Counted from the first letter of the stretch, positions 43,372-54,480 are shown. The stretch is DNA of 64,000 bases from Hyposmocoma kahamanoa (GCF_003589595.1 NW_020653945.1:24527929-24591928), one strand, 5' to 3'. Notes: a model not told the origin generated them from the sequence alone. Numbers and translations: made by a program.

Positions 43372-44240
43372 AGTTTTTTTATTCTAATGTAAGTGTGCAT
43401 TTGACCTCCATCTCACCTGATGGAAAGTGACGATGAGGTCGACGATGGAGCATGCACGCCTAAATAATGCCTATTCACTCTCTCCTTGAAAAGGTATAAG
43501 TTCTAACGTTCAGGGAATCTGCAGGAAGGGAATTCCACTCCATAGCCGTTCGCCATATAAATGCGGAAGCGTAACGCTTCATGCAAATCTTTGGAATATC
43601 CACAACATAGGGGTGGGACCCAAGCTTACGCCTAGTCCCCCGGTGATGGAAACTCACAATTCACACTCTCCGTGAAATATCCTGTAAAATACCGATAAGC
43701 AGGCAACTTTACGGCGGTGTTCAAGGCTCTGCAATTTCGCCTCTACTAATTTCGAGTCACCTTTAAGCATCTTGGCACGCTTGTCTATTGAATCTAAGGT
43801 GGCCAGCTGGTATGTATCAGAGCCATCCCAAAGGTGGCAGCTGTACTCCGTACACGACCGGACTTGTGCTTGATACAGCTGAAGCAACTGTCCCGGTATG
43901 AAGTAACGCCTCTCCTGGAAAGGATGCCAAGCTTCCTGGCTGCATTTTTGGCCATGGATTCAATGTATCAGCTGAAGTTCATATTGGACGACAGGTCCAT
44001 TCCAAGTAGCTGGAGACGGTCGGCTATCGGTATGGATATATCACGAAAAGTCGTAGTCAGCTCAAAGGGACTGCGTTTAGTGGAGAATAGAGACGCCTGC
44101 GTTTTGGTAACGTTAAATTTGACAAGATTGGTATCGCATCAATCAGAGACTACCTTGACCGTTACATCTAAACGGCTAATCATGGACTCTCGACCAGACT
44201 GGATTTCCTCTCCAGAGACCGTTGAGTGTGTGCGTTATAA
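43372..44240 (-). pseudogene. LINE ORF2 C-terminal third and 3' UTR
   Basis: The minus-strand reading, over at least three frames, gives LVKFNVTKTQASLFSTKRSP, FELTTTFRDISIPIADRLQL, LGMDLSSNM, then 43887-43654 MLQLYQAQVRSCTEYSCHLW and SLEHRRKVACLSVFYRIF. It continues in 43657-43475 as FHHRGTRRKLGSHPYVVDIP, KRYASAFIWRTAMEWNSLPA. This is the thumb and C-terminal region of a Jockey/CR1-superfamily RT. The 3' UTR runs to a 7 nt A run on the minus strand at 43374-43380. A 5'-truncated, inactive copy. Confidence 0.75.
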
Positions 44241-44440
44241 AAAAAAATTGATGAATAATTTCAGTCTACTTTCATCCATCCTTTCTATAAAACCAAAGCG
44301 TCTAAGCATTTGTGTACATGCAGACGATAATGATGATTATAAGAACAATTTATGTCTGTATAAACTATAAACTCGGTCTCCTAACATCCATTCTTTCTTT
44401 AAAAACCCAACTATCTAAGCATTTCCTTTTTTATCCTGGG
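44241..44440. other. Spacer
   Basis: Nothing recognised. Confidence 0.4.
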
Positions 44441-44615
44441 GAAAGTTAAACCTCGACGTACATATCTCGATCAGATTGTAGACGTCCTTAAAAGAGGCTG
44501 GTTAAAAGTACTAAAAATAAACGACAAGATATGACGAGACTGATGCAAGGGGAGGAAGCGAAAGATATTTGTCAGGAGCATATCAAGTAAAGGTTCATGA
44601 TATTGTCAAACTCAT
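44441..44615 (+). pseudogene. RTE-like LINE C-terminal fragment
   Basis: The plus strand reads KVKPRRTYLDQIVDVLKRGW, then, through frameshifts, an ARGGSERYLSGAYQVK-like remainder. It corresponds to the GRPRRTYHDQIEAILKKGQV...DEAKDVCQDRSKW part of the 2.6 kb copy. It is on the opposite strand to that copy. Confidence 0.6.
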
Positions 44616-45000
44616 AAGCAGGCAGGTGTGAAGGTAGTAGTCATAAGTTAAGTTAACAAAATATCCTTCCTATGTATATTAGCAGATATTGATAACAAAT
44701 TCAAAGGTTTAAAGGAAAATTTAAACCCTAATGCAGTAGTAGGACGAGCAAATAGTAATAAGGCCGTCGTTAAACGAAATCAGCAATTTCCCCATGTGCT
44801 TTCGCAGAGTCGTGGAGACAGATAATTTTATAATCCCCTACTAATGGAATGAAAACACTAATTTCCTGCATGCAGCCGGATGGTTTTAGGGTTGGCAAAA
44901 TCCTTTTTCCATTTCACCAATGCTTGGAAAAACGTCTTTGGCGTGCAGTGCAGAGAACAATATCGCTAAACTAAGCAACCTAATTGAATTCATAATTAAT
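44616..45000. other. No feature recognised
   Basis: AT-rich. Confidence 0.4.
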
Positions 45001-45155
45001 AAATAATAATAATAATAACGCACACACTAGGGAAACAAATTACACCCAAACTTACGAAAGAAATAAATGTAGGCCATACAAATAATTCTTCCGGGAATCG
45101 AACCTGGGACCCCTGCATGGCAGTCCGGTATAGTAACCGTTCGGCCACTGAGGCA
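45001..45155 (-). mobile_element. tRNA-derived SINE family A, copy 4
   Basis: The minus strand reads TGCCTCAGTGGCCGAACGGT (box A), ACCGGACTGCCATGCAGGGG and TCCCAGGTTCGATTCCCGGA (box B), the body GGCCTACATTTATTTCTTTC, then TAGTGTGTGCGTTATTATTA. Both promoter boxes are intact, so this is the best-preserved member. Confidence 0.8.
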
Positions 45156-46437
45156 TTTAAATGAACTGGCTATTTAGGTTAACATTGCCTCTGATTTCTA
45201 ACGCACAGACTTTTCTCTAGTTTCAAAGCATAACTTGTTTGTTACGCCTTTTTATAATCTGTGCTCTTTGTAAGGCTAAAGTAAAATAATGATAATTAAG
45301 TAAAAGTTATAATACAGGGTCTTCTGCATTTTGAGACCAAGTGATTGGCGTTATTGTCTGGTACATTTATTTAAAATATCTCCATCCAAAGTGTGATCAT
45401 TCTTGTAAGCTTCAATATAATGGATAGGTACTAGCAGAAAATCTCTTAAGGGGCTGCCCTAAGCTACGTTAATACGCTCAAGTTGGTACGTCGTCACGTT
45501 TTGCACGCAACTTGCATGTATAAGTAGACGATTTATATGCGCGTAAGAGGCTTTCAGGATTAAAACTGCTAGAGGTTTGCTTTAGAATTTTACAGGAAAA
45601 TGTTAAAAAATGTAAAAGGTTTGCGTTGTTATACGATTAGAAATTCGAGGTTTGACATCAAATTTATGGACCGAGCTTCGAAGGTCCGAAAACGAATTAA
45701 GGTCCAAGACATAGAAGGTCAGATAACGGAGCTAAAATGTAGCACGGCATATTGCGGGGTGTGGTGATGACAGATCAAGTAAGGTTGCTAACGATAAACT
45801 TCATGTCTGCGGACATGACCAACAGCAGTTGAGATTTCATTACCTCCAGTGGATAGTCGAAGAATCAATATCAGTCATTTTTTAAGAATATATATGAAAT
45901 TTTTTTGGAAACAACTCAGTTTTTTTTTGTAACATTTACTTGAGAGTTTAATCAACGTAATAGTAGAACAAAAATACGATCGGTGAAACTTCTTGGATGG
46001 TTTGCGCAGTGTTCTTAAAATATATTCTTTTATAATGGCACGTTCGTTTACGTTTTTGATCGCAAATTCCTGCGCAAATTCAGAAATTAATTTTTTTTAA
46101 TTAGTGAGTTTGTTGACAAATGAAAATGGAGGATTTCGATATTAATAAGTTTATTTCCTTAATAAAAAGTAAAAACAGCATTTGGATTCATAAATGTTTT
46201 GTTGTGCTTCCGTTTCGAATCAACAAATACACTGAGCTCCTGAGCTAGGCGCGAGGCGATAAACGCTTGCAGTCGAGTGCATGTAGTTGTATATCGACTT
46301 CGCACGTTAGGATAACAGTGGGTGTCACAAACAAGGTCTACACCTTCTAAAGCCCCACGTAAACCGCAAAATAAATTATGTGTGTAGTGATTCAGACCCA
46401 GCCAATATTTTTATTATGATCATGTAAAAGCGCAGTG
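45156..46437. other. 1.3 kb without recognisable features
   Basis: Mixed AT-rich DNA; no motif-bearing ORF or repeat that I recognise. Confidence 0.4.
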
Positions 46438-46439
46438 TA

Positions 46440-46686
46440 CATTATAATCATTGACTTACAAATAAATGGACGACGGGTCTAATACAAAAACCACGAAAAA
46501 AAATGTCCCAAGTCAACCTATTCGAAATTTAAATTGTAATGACATCGTAGTATCGCGCTGTCAGTCGAACAAATGAAGACTAAAGCGGAGTTTGGCGCTC
46601 TGTATACGATTTTAGCGCCTTACAAGTGCGGACACTTTTTAGCGCGGACCCGACGTCCATATAATTGTAAGTCAATGATTATAATG
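46440..46686. mobile_element. 247 bp MITE with TA target duplication (family M4)
   Basis: About 40 bp inverted ends: CATTATAATCATTGACTTAC, then AAAT-AAATGGACGaCGGGTC on the left. The right end reads, in complement, CATTATAATCATTGACTTAC, then AATTATATGGACGtCGGGTC. TA lies on both sides (46438-46439 and 46687-46688). The interior has GCGCTCTGTATACGATTTTA and no ORF. This is what a Tc1/mariner-mobilised MITE looks like. Confidence 0.85.
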
Positions 46687-46688
46687 TA

Positions 46689-47044
46689 AAAATCGCTTTC
46701 AAATTAAGCGCCATAGGTACATTCTATACGATCAATTGGGTATTTAGAAAAATATGATTTTCATGGACAACTGAGGTTGTAACTTGCTTGGGCCTGAAGA
46801 ATGTAATTATATATGTATTTAGTATATAGGTACAGGTAATAAAACAAACACTTTTGTTATATATATGGCCTCCACGGCAACGGAACATGATCTGTTAATG
46901 AGTAGCTTGATGTGCTGTCGTCTGAACACTGTCGTTTAGCGCTTTTCCCATCGAAGTTTACTGGGTGTTAGAAGGATATCGAGCAGTTGGTGAAGTCGAG
47001 CTGTGGATGATATATTCATTCTTTCATTCATAAGTTTAGTAACG
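46689..47044. other. No feature recognised
   Basis: AT-rich. Confidence 0.4.
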
Positions 47045-47305
47045 GTAAAGCTCCCTGTGAAAAGTTCGTCCAGGTTAGTACTGCCACCTTACCTATTTTT
47101 ACCGACAAGCAATAATATTCCGGTTTTTGAAGGATGGGGGTGCTGATTACAGGCACATGGAACTTGTCAACATATGTCTCAGGGTGACAGTGCAGTGGCA
47201 GTGCCCTTCAGATCTTTGCGATTTAAATCTCTGAATGGCACTGTAACTGGTAGGCGTGTAGCTTACCACGAGGCGGACGACTTGTTCGTCCCATCACTTG
47301 ATATT
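47045..47305 (-). repeat. ~280 bp abundant repeat, copy 6
   Basis: GAAAAGTTCGTCCAGGTTAG, CATATGTCTCAGGGTGACAG, TCAGATCTTTGCGATTTAAA and GACTTGTTCGTCCCATCACT. Nearly complete. Confidence 0.75.
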
Positions 47306-47939
47306 ATAAAAAAAAGGTTGGTTATAGATTGGATATTTTTAGAATAATAGAGAGCAAACTTTTTTGTGTGGTTCGTTTAAAAGGCTTCCATATAAATTGT
47401 CAACTTGCTGTATCATATAGAATCGTTGGAGCAGACTGAGTGACCGTGATAAATAATGAGCTGCGAAATATATGTGGGTCATCGAATTTTAATTGAAAAG
47501 TCGAGATTTATACGTTTAATTTTAAAAATGGCACGTAGAAAAGTTGTTCCATTTGGCCGACGCACAAACCGTATCATATGCTGTAAAACACGCAAGTATA
47601 CTGTATCAAAAAGGTTTTTGATCGAAAAGTAGGGGAGCGTGGGGGAATGGGAACCTACTAAGGAAAATTGATTATAAAATTCATAATTTATGCAATTTAA
47701 ATTTTTATTACTTATGAACGTACGCTTCACATATCCGGGTACTAGATAACATCGAATTGAAAAAGGAATAAAATAGTAAAAACATTTCCATTTTTATAGC
47801 GATTTCAAGCATAACTTCTAAAATTTGATAGATATGACAAAGCTAGTGTAAAAAATACAATGTAGTGTCTATGCATTTCAATGCTTACCTGGGATGATGA
47901 AATTTGACAAGCTTTATAAGCGCGGAGCGATAAACACAC
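47306..47939. other. No feature recognised
   Basis: AT-rich. The 83-codon minus ORF (47730-47479) has no recognised domain. Confidence 0.35.
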
Positions 47940-48075
47940 AGCCATCTCATACGACTAAACGCGGGACAGGACTCGAACCTTGGCGAACGTTAACAAAGAC
48001 ATAGGAGTGCCGTTTGCACAAATACGAGCACTGGGAACGCCCAGTTTAATACCGCTCTCATTACCCACGGGCTCC
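47940..48075 (-). mobile_element. tRNA-derived SINE-like repeat family D
   Basis: The minus strand begins GGGAGCCCGTGGGTAATGAG, AGCGGTATTAAACTGGGCGT, and later has CCAAGGTTCGAGTCCTGTCC with a canonical box B (GGTTCGAGTCC), then CGCGTTTAGTCGTATGAGAT. Two-box spacing is larger than in a real tRNA, so it is a SINE rather than a gene. Confidence 0.55.
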
Positions 48076-48165
48076 CAATACCCTACGTTCCCCTACATTG
48101 CAATTGTACAGGAACCTGGGAATAGTAAAATTTTATTTTAAGAATATCACAACTGAAACAAGAAC

Positions 48166-48714
48166 TCAGGTGCACAAGCTCCCAGTAGGCTTGTCATGAG
48201 TGCATTTTTCATCGTTCATATTTGATAAGGTACCCCGCAGTACAAATGGAGACACATCGTCTGGATAGTGCACGTTATTCTTGGTTGACAGTGTGGGATA
48301 TAAATGTTTTAGTGAAAAGACGGAAAAATAGCTTTTATTAAATTTGTAACTTACAATTTCCAAGGGGTCTTCTTCGTTCTCCGTCCAACATCCGTCCAAA
48401 ACAATTATTGTGAAATGAGTAAACATTTGACATTGTCTTTTGATTTAATAATAATAATAAATATAAGTTAATTACTTATTTCACAGCAATTATTTCGAAC
48501 GGATGTCGGATGGAAAACGGGAGTAAACTTAACAAGGCTACAATCCTACCTGACGATCTAACGGACAGTGGTATGCGTTTGTTCAAAAAATACCTATTCG
48601 ATTTACGGCAGCACAATAAAAAAAACCTAGTAAGTGTTTTAGACGTAATTTTACATGAAATACCAAAAATACAAATCAAGGTGGTTCTTAAACCTTGACG
48701 TGACTTGAATTTTC
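48166..48714. other. Two unidentified ORF fragments
   Basis: The minus-strand 48426-48166 (starts MFTHFTIIVLDGCW) and plus-strand 48510-48698 (MENGSKLNKATILPDDLTD, then RLFKKYLFDLRQHNKK) read like protein but match nothing I know. No splice-site pattern links them. Confidence 0.3.
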
Positions 48715-48965
48715 AAAGTCGGTGCACAATGGATGGAGAAGTTGTTACCAACTTCATACACGGACTTGCCTATAAAATTTGAGGATTTTCATCGATTTTC
48801 ATGTGATCCCCTCGTCAGATTCTGACTTGGTGACAATGGGATCACCACGAGAGTGTACCGTTTCAAACAAAAAAAAAAATTTTTTAATCGGTCAACAATC
48901 AACAGAGATATCTGAAAACATACATACAGCCGAACTTATAACCTTCTCCGTTTTAGTCGGCTAGA
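48715..48965 (-). repeat. ACCGACTT-type interspersed repeat, copy 3
   Basis: Reverse copy: CGGACTTGCCTATAAAATTT, GAGGATTTTCATCGATTTTC, TCAGATTCTGACTTGGTGAC and GTACCGTTTCAAACAAAAAA correspond in complement to the copy at 55.6-55.8 kb. Confidence 0.6.
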
Positions 48966-49171
48966 AATTAATGGTATTAGGTAGGTGCCAATCAACGAAT
49001 ATATTGATGTCACAAAAATGATTACAACTCATATTTACATATTTTATACCTAACTAAACTTTTAACTTACTAACTTTAAATATTTATGTATTATATATAC
49101 ATAAGTAAAGTTCCTGCAGCAGCCGAAATCAAAACACAAATAAGCATTTGCTAGATATTTGGTTTAATTAT
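48966..49171. other. AT-rich spacer
   Basis: Nothing recognised. Confidence 0.4.
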
Positions 49172-49370
49172 TGCATTTATTTATTTATAAAGAAAACATT
49201 CTTTTGGACTTACAGCTTAAGCCAAAGCGTTCAACAAGACTTAAAGATAATGTAAAATTTAAATATAACATATAAGATACAAAATAATACTTAAAAACTA
49301 AAGAATGAAAGTAAATAGATAAATACACACTACTTTACTCAATTTACTACAATCTTACACTTATCTTAAA

Positions 49371-51031
49371 TTAACAAAGTGAATTAAGGCCACTGAGAGG
49401 ATACGCCACTTGTCGGCAAACACATCGGCCTCCCGGATCTGAGCCAGAAACTCGTTGAGTATTACGATAGCTCTGGTGGTGGGCGTGTTGCAGGCGTGCC
49501 GGGAACGCGCGCGCGTTAAAAATGGCAGGGTAAATACATTTTGTGCGCGCCGCGTGCCCTACCCGCTGCCTAGTACCTGCCACACATGCATCCGGCACAA
49601 ATATACCAAGCTTTTCCAAGACAGATGGATGATCCACTTTATGGCGTAAAAGCAGGCAATAGTGAGTAAGTGTCTTTAATACCGATCTCAGTTTCAGAGT
49701 TTCTAGACCGAACATACCTGAAACAAATAGAGATGGATACAGAAACGGATAGCAACGAAAACGCCTCTTATACAGGTACCTAGCGAATTTGCGTTGGACG
49801 CGCTCAATTAGTAACCTATACTTTTTTTCCCAAGGATCCCATACAATCGCTCTATATTCGAGCTTGCTTCGGACGTATGCATTTATAACAATATGACAAC
49901 TCTATCATCATGAAACTGAGACGCTGTTCTTATTATAAAACCAAGAGTCTTGTTCGCACTTTTGCACGGGTTTATTATGTGATCGCGCATGTCCAATCTG
50001 GTATCTAACGTGAGACCTAAATCCTGAATTAAATTGACTCGATCAAGCGGGGAATCCGCCAGGCTGTAATTTGCGATTATCGAATTATAAGATCTTGTGA
50101 GGGTAATGGCCTTACACTTTAGTGCATTAAGAGGTAACTTATTGACAGCACTCCATTCCGCCACAGAATTGACTACTCGTTGCAGTGTATCACAATCAGA
50201 CTCGTTATTAATAGGCTGCATTACCTTCAGGTCATCTGCAAACACCAAGGGGCACGCTCCGCCAAGAAGTGCATTAGATCGTCTATCATTATCAAAAATT
50301 GAGTAGGGCCTAAATTGCTTCCTTGACTCAAACCGGATCGAGTAAAATAGGCTTTTGACCGGAAGCCTGACACTTACACATATTGACTGTGGTCTCTGAG
50401 GTAATCTGCGAAAAAAGACAGCAGTTTTGGAGCAAACTCTACAGCCAAGAATTTCATCAGCAAGATGTCGTTGTCTATTAGACCAAAAGCTTTCGCAAAA
50501 TCAAAATACGCAGCACCTACTTGTCGATGTGAGTCCATACGACTGAGCACATAATCAAAAAAGCAAATATGATTAGTAGTAGTCGAACATACACTGCGAA
50601 ACCCATGCTGAGCGCTGTTCAGCTGATTATTAATTTGTCTAGTGAGACAACCGTTTGTGACACTTTTGAACAGTTTTCCAAATGCGTACAGAATAGCTAT
50701 GGGCCTGTGTGTATATCGCTTGATTTACCAACTTTTGGTATAGGCGTTACCCTCGATACCTTCCATTTGGAGGGAAAAACTCCAATTTTTAAACACAGAT
50801 TCAATATGTTTAATAGCGGTTGTTCTAGCGCTGATTATATATCAGCGGATGGCATCCCTCCTTTCTTAGCAAAAGATTATAATCTTTTGCTAAGAAAGGA
50901 GGAATGCCATCCGGCCCAGCTGAAGCCGACGGTTTTAGCCGTTTAATGACTGCGCGTAGCTCCGCGACACTTACATACGCAATTTCGACTCCTTTGAACC
51001 CAATGTGATTGCCACTGTGACGCTCAGCCAC
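49371..51031 (-). pseudogene. LINE-C reverse transcriptase and C-terminus
   Basis: In order: 51031-50900 has ELRAVIKRLKPSASAGPDGI (RT domain 1). The palindrome at 50846-50913 interrupts it. 50820-50560 continues with FKNWSFSLQMEGIEG, RPIAILYAFGKLFKS and NSAQHGFRSVCSTT. About 50340-50250 gives GVSQGSNLGPTQFLIM (normally G.PQGS.LGP). 50248-49883 holds the catalytic VFADDLKV, NALKCKAITL and IQDLGLTLDTRLDM. 49715-49371 is the C-terminus (LGIFVPDACVAG, NARAFPARLQHAH). Several stops and shifts. Confidence 0.75.
50846..50913. repeat. 33 bp palindromic duplication inside LINE-C
   Basis: The left arm 50846-50878 and right arm 50881-50913 are reverse complements with one mismatch, and the two central bases (AT) are themselves palindromic. 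The LINE coding sequence continues beyond it on the left in the same orientation, so 35-70 bp were added by a fold-back event. Confidence 0.9.
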
Positions 51032-51332
51032 TTCTGGGTCAAGATTACCTAATCTTGGACTCTGTCATGGAAAACGGAACTAAAAAATTCAGTTAAAGCA
51101 TTGACTGCCTCCTGACCCGTAACGACTTTACCACGGTATGCACTCCACGTTTTGACCAGAATGCTGCCTTTTGCTCCTTACAAAATCCCAAAATCTACCC
51201 GGATCTCGACAAATGCCCCGTTCGATAGTTGCCAGATATTGTTTATAGTCGCGGTTTACGAGATCCTTGACGAGAGTCCTGTAATATTTATATAATTCAA
51301 TATTTAGTTTAGCACGTGTGATTTAAATTTTT

Positions 51333-52303
51333 TTAAATAAAATATTTTTGTTTAATAAAATGTATCAACTCTGACGTAAACCAAGATGGATATGTATAGC
51401 GCTTTGTGGCGCTAGGGCATTTTTTTAGAGGCACTATCCGATTGACAACTTCATTCAATTTTCCATAAAACGTTTCAACGGCCAAATTAGCGTCAGTCTG
51501 ACTTAAGATATCTTCCCAGTTAACTTCTGCTATGGATGCGTTAAGTTTATGTAGGCCTGCCTTTTGAAACTTCCATGCGGGAAAGGTTTTCTTTAAATTG
51601 AAGTTATATTCATACGGATCACTAACGGTTTGAATTAAAATTATTACTTCTAGAGGGGGGTGGTATTGATTTATGGGAACAAGTGGTATGACATCAGTAA
51701 GCTCCAGATCCAGAACGCCTCCGTGGGCATTATACACATCATTAAGTTGCTTTATGTCGCAAAAATCCAAAAACACTCAAACTAATACTTAACTTTAATG
51801 CTACATGAGTTAAGATTAAAATCACCAACAATTAACACCTCAAGACTTGGGTACGTGCAAATAGCGTTATCTATACATATCAACACGCTGAGATATTGTC
51901 CATCATCGTAGTTAGGAGGCAAATATACTACACACACAAGAAGCTTTACACCTTTTACGTTTAATTTAAGAAACAATAATTCCATATGTGGAGATAGATC
52001 AACGAAGAAGTCAACATTTGTAATTAAATGTGCATCATAACGATTCTTCATTGCCAAGAGTACACCGTCCCAGCCGACATCAGCAGTGGGCGGGAACAAC
52101 TCTGCATGGAACAACACGGAACTTGTCAATAATGTCTCCGTCAAGGCAATAATGTCAGACGAACATTGATGAACATTCTTATAAAACGTACCAACTTTAC
52201 TGCGTAGGCCTCTTACATTTTGATAGAAAAGCAAAATTTCTTTGCTGTATTTGCTTTTCATCCCTGTGACGAAACGGCTAAATCCACGACACAACGCAAA
52301 CAT
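51333..52303 (-). pseudogene. LINE-C AP-like endonuclease domain
   Basis: 52303-51782 contains LLFYQNVRGLRSK (catalytic N), DIIALTETLL (E), CVVYLPPNYD and VLIVGDFNLN (D, N), i.e. the first two thirds of the target-nicking endonuclease. 51776-51333 continues with FLDFCDIKQLNDVYNAHGGV and LDLELTD, and ends in the linker (YPSWFTSELIHFIKQK). The two reading frames are separated by a stop at 51777-51781. YHPPL replaces the usual SDH histidine-containing motif. Confidence 0.8.
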
Positions 52304-52373
52304 TCAATGGCCAGCACTCAGGGGCCATAACTAGGTTCAATAACGTGGATGGCTCTGTCAACTTAAAAGATAC

Positions 52374-53568
52374 TTATGGACCCCAGGACTTGAGGATCTC
52401 CACTGTAATTGCATCAGAGCCAGTGATCGATTTGAGGTGAGATTTTACTTGATCGTCAGTTGTACCCTGCTTCACGTAGGACAAACGTGTGTATTGTAAC
52501 CATTTAGAAACCTCAAGCTGTGTTGACCCTTCGGTTGCACATCCTCGCCTGGCGCGACTCAAACTTGTTCTGATACGTTTTCTTTTCACTTCTGTCCAAC
52601 CCTCCGACTCATCCAATGCGCCTGTGTCTGCCTTATCTTTCATCTGCTTTTGTAGAGATGAATTTGTATCCGACGCTGCGGAATCACATAACTTGTGATG
52701 AACAATTGGTTCATTTTTTTTAAAGCCGTTATTGTTCTTGATTTACCGCCCTGTGGCTGTATAGGAAGTTTAGCAGCTGGTTTATTGTGCGGTAATGAAC
52801 CCGGCTTTTTAAGGTCAGGTTCTATGGCAACACATTGCTTAAGTTCTTCTTGCATTGACGACTGCACTTATTCACTCCTCATGGCTAATGAGGCAATTAG
52901 GCTCACCACATGGGTGAACCCATGGGAGAATCGAACGCTAATTTTGAAACCATACCCTCCAAGATTAAAACATACAGCAATACTGCCTACAGCCTGTTGA
53001 CGACAGAATATAAGGTACTGGAATTTTTTTCTGAAACTGCGTCACTTATAATATTGGCCATTCGTTCGGTAACAGTAAACTCTAATTCTTCTCGTACTAT
53101 TGACCGAACATTTTCAAGGTACAGCAGATCTTCATTAAATGTGTCGCTACTCTGAAATTTGCTGGATACGCTTGTGGTTTCTTGCGTAGGTGGTAATGTC
53201 GCATCGTTACGTTGTCGGAGATCGATCTATTGGGGTAAACAACCTCCACTGACTCATCATGTTCGAGAGTCGTTGACGGTAATTCCCCAGAACTCTTGCC
53301 TTTCAACTGAGACATCGAGTCATCAAAATCAGCTCTAGCCGTGCGAATCGGCGTATTAGTGTTGTCCGCCTTGGGCTCGTTACATCTACATACTTGGCAT
53401 TTCCAGGTATTTCTATGCCTGATTATCATTACCACATCGAGTTGGGCCCTCCGACACATTAGCACAAAGCAAATCGTAACTTTGTTTACATAAGTAGCAT
53501 TTCAAAAAGCGTCCATTAACTATAGTTTCCAAGCAACCTGCACAATTTTTAGAATCTGCAGTAGACAT
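52374..53568 (-). pseudogene. LINE-C ORF1: PHD-like finger, coiled region, C-terminal domain
   Basis: The probable start ATG is at 53568. MSTADSKNCAGCLETIVNGR, then FLKCYLCKQSYDLLCANVS, form a CxxC...CxxC...C finger. After a frameshift, 53465-53097 has NTWKCQVCRCNEPKADNTNT, usual next to the finger, and an acidic stretch. 52643-52374 gives DESEGWTEVKRKRIRTSLSR and YTRLSYVKQGTTDDQVKSHL, the C-terminal part with a probable nucleic-acid-binding role. At least two frameshifts. Confidence 0.7.
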
Positions 53569-53621
53569 CCTGTAGCAGTTAAGCTCTACTAATACTTAAG
53601 CAGTTCGATAACTTAAGACAT

Positions 53622-53777
53622 GACAAAATGTCAAGTGTACTCTATAAGCCAATAGTTCAAACCATAACCACCAGATGACAACACTGTACGTTAAGAGCTG
53701 GCAAAATGTCCAGTATACTCTAAAAACGAATAGTACAAATCACAATCAAAATCACAACAACTAGATGGCAGCACTGT
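53622..53777 (-). repeat. Two 78 bp tandem units at the 5' end of LINE-C
   Basis: Unit 1 starts GACAAAATGTCAAGTGTACT (53622) and unit 2 GGCAAAATGTCCAGTATACT (53700). Both end in AGATG(A/G)CA(A/G)CACTGT. They lie just upstream of the ORF1 start, where promoter repeats of LINE 5' UTRs are expected. Confidence 0.65.
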
Positions 53778-53799
53778 CAAAATAACGAATAGAATGCAC

Positions 53800-54000
53800 A
53801 ATTTCGCCGCGGCCTTGCGTTACTGGCCTGGTCGATCGTGCAAGCGTTCGCCCCGCATGCAGCGACACCAGGTTCGAATCCCACCGATCGACTCCAGACA
53901 ACTCTTCGCAACGGTGGCGCCGTCGTACGCGGAACTCACAGATAGCAACTATCCCACTCTAGGACCGCCCACTGGGAGGCACTGGCTCACTTGACGGCCC
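53800..54000 (+). mobile_element. tRNA-like (box B) repeat, possible SINE head
   Basis: GTCGATCGTGCAAGCGTTCG, CAGCGACACCAGGTTCGAAT and CCCACCGATCGAC contain a canonical box B (GGTTCGAATCCC) with a GC-rich surround that is unlike its AT-rich neighbours. No second copy in the window was found. Confidence 0.4.
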
Positions 54001-54480
54001 AGTGCTACATTGCTCTAGAGCAAGAATCGAAAACTTTAACACTCAACCAATTACGAATTTAATTAATCGAATTAAAAAAAAATTGACACAACTTGCACAC
54101 GTCCATCCTGAACGACTGATCAGGGAGATTGCATGCATTAGAAGAAAATTTGGAATAAAATATAATTTTGTTTGCCCAAATAAATTAATATAGCGACTAA
54201 GATTTTCAGTATCAGTAACGTTCCACTATCTACCATCGAGTATGTAACAAGAAATAGAGACGAAATGTCATTTAATTTGTTTGAAAACTATCCTGCCAAA
54301 TCATTACGGTGACAACTGTGCTCCGATTTCCCAACCCGAATTGGAACCAATTGACGGGTATCGTCAATTGTTTCACTTCAAAAAGACCAGTTTAACTTGA
54401 GCGCAAAGCTCATGAAAATAGAAAAAAGTGATTCCGTTTGTTGTGTAGTTAGATGTTTTACTGTTTTTGCAACACCACCG
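54001..54480 (+). other. Unidentified ORF and AT-rich DNA
   Basis: The 63-codon ORF 54002-54193 (NLINRIKKKLTQLAHVHPER, then LIREIACIRRKFGIKYNFVC) is basic and helical in character but unknown to me. It directly follows the GC-rich box-B block and may belong to it. Confidence 0.3.

Larger units (their letters stand above)
49172..53800 (-). mobile_element. Decayed full-length LINE, Jockey/CR1 superfamily (LINE-C)
   Basis: About 4.6 kb on the minus strand: a 5' region with two 78 bp tandem units (53622-53777), ORF1 (53568 to about 52374), ORF2 (about 52303-49371) and a short (AAATA)-type tail at 49172-49190. The architecture equals LINE-B at 22.7-27.1 kb, including the ORF1 finger. Many frameshifts and a 33 bp palindromic duplication (50846-50913) show it is inactive. 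Confidence 0.8.

Noticed and set aside
43834..44370. 178-codon plus-strand ORF
   Set aside because: Antisense to the LINE RT fragment at 43.4-44.2 kb, whose minus-strand translation carries the recognisable motifs.
50569..50946. 125-codon plus-strand ORF
   Set aside because: Antisense shadow of the LINE-C reverse transcriptase, extended by the palindrome.
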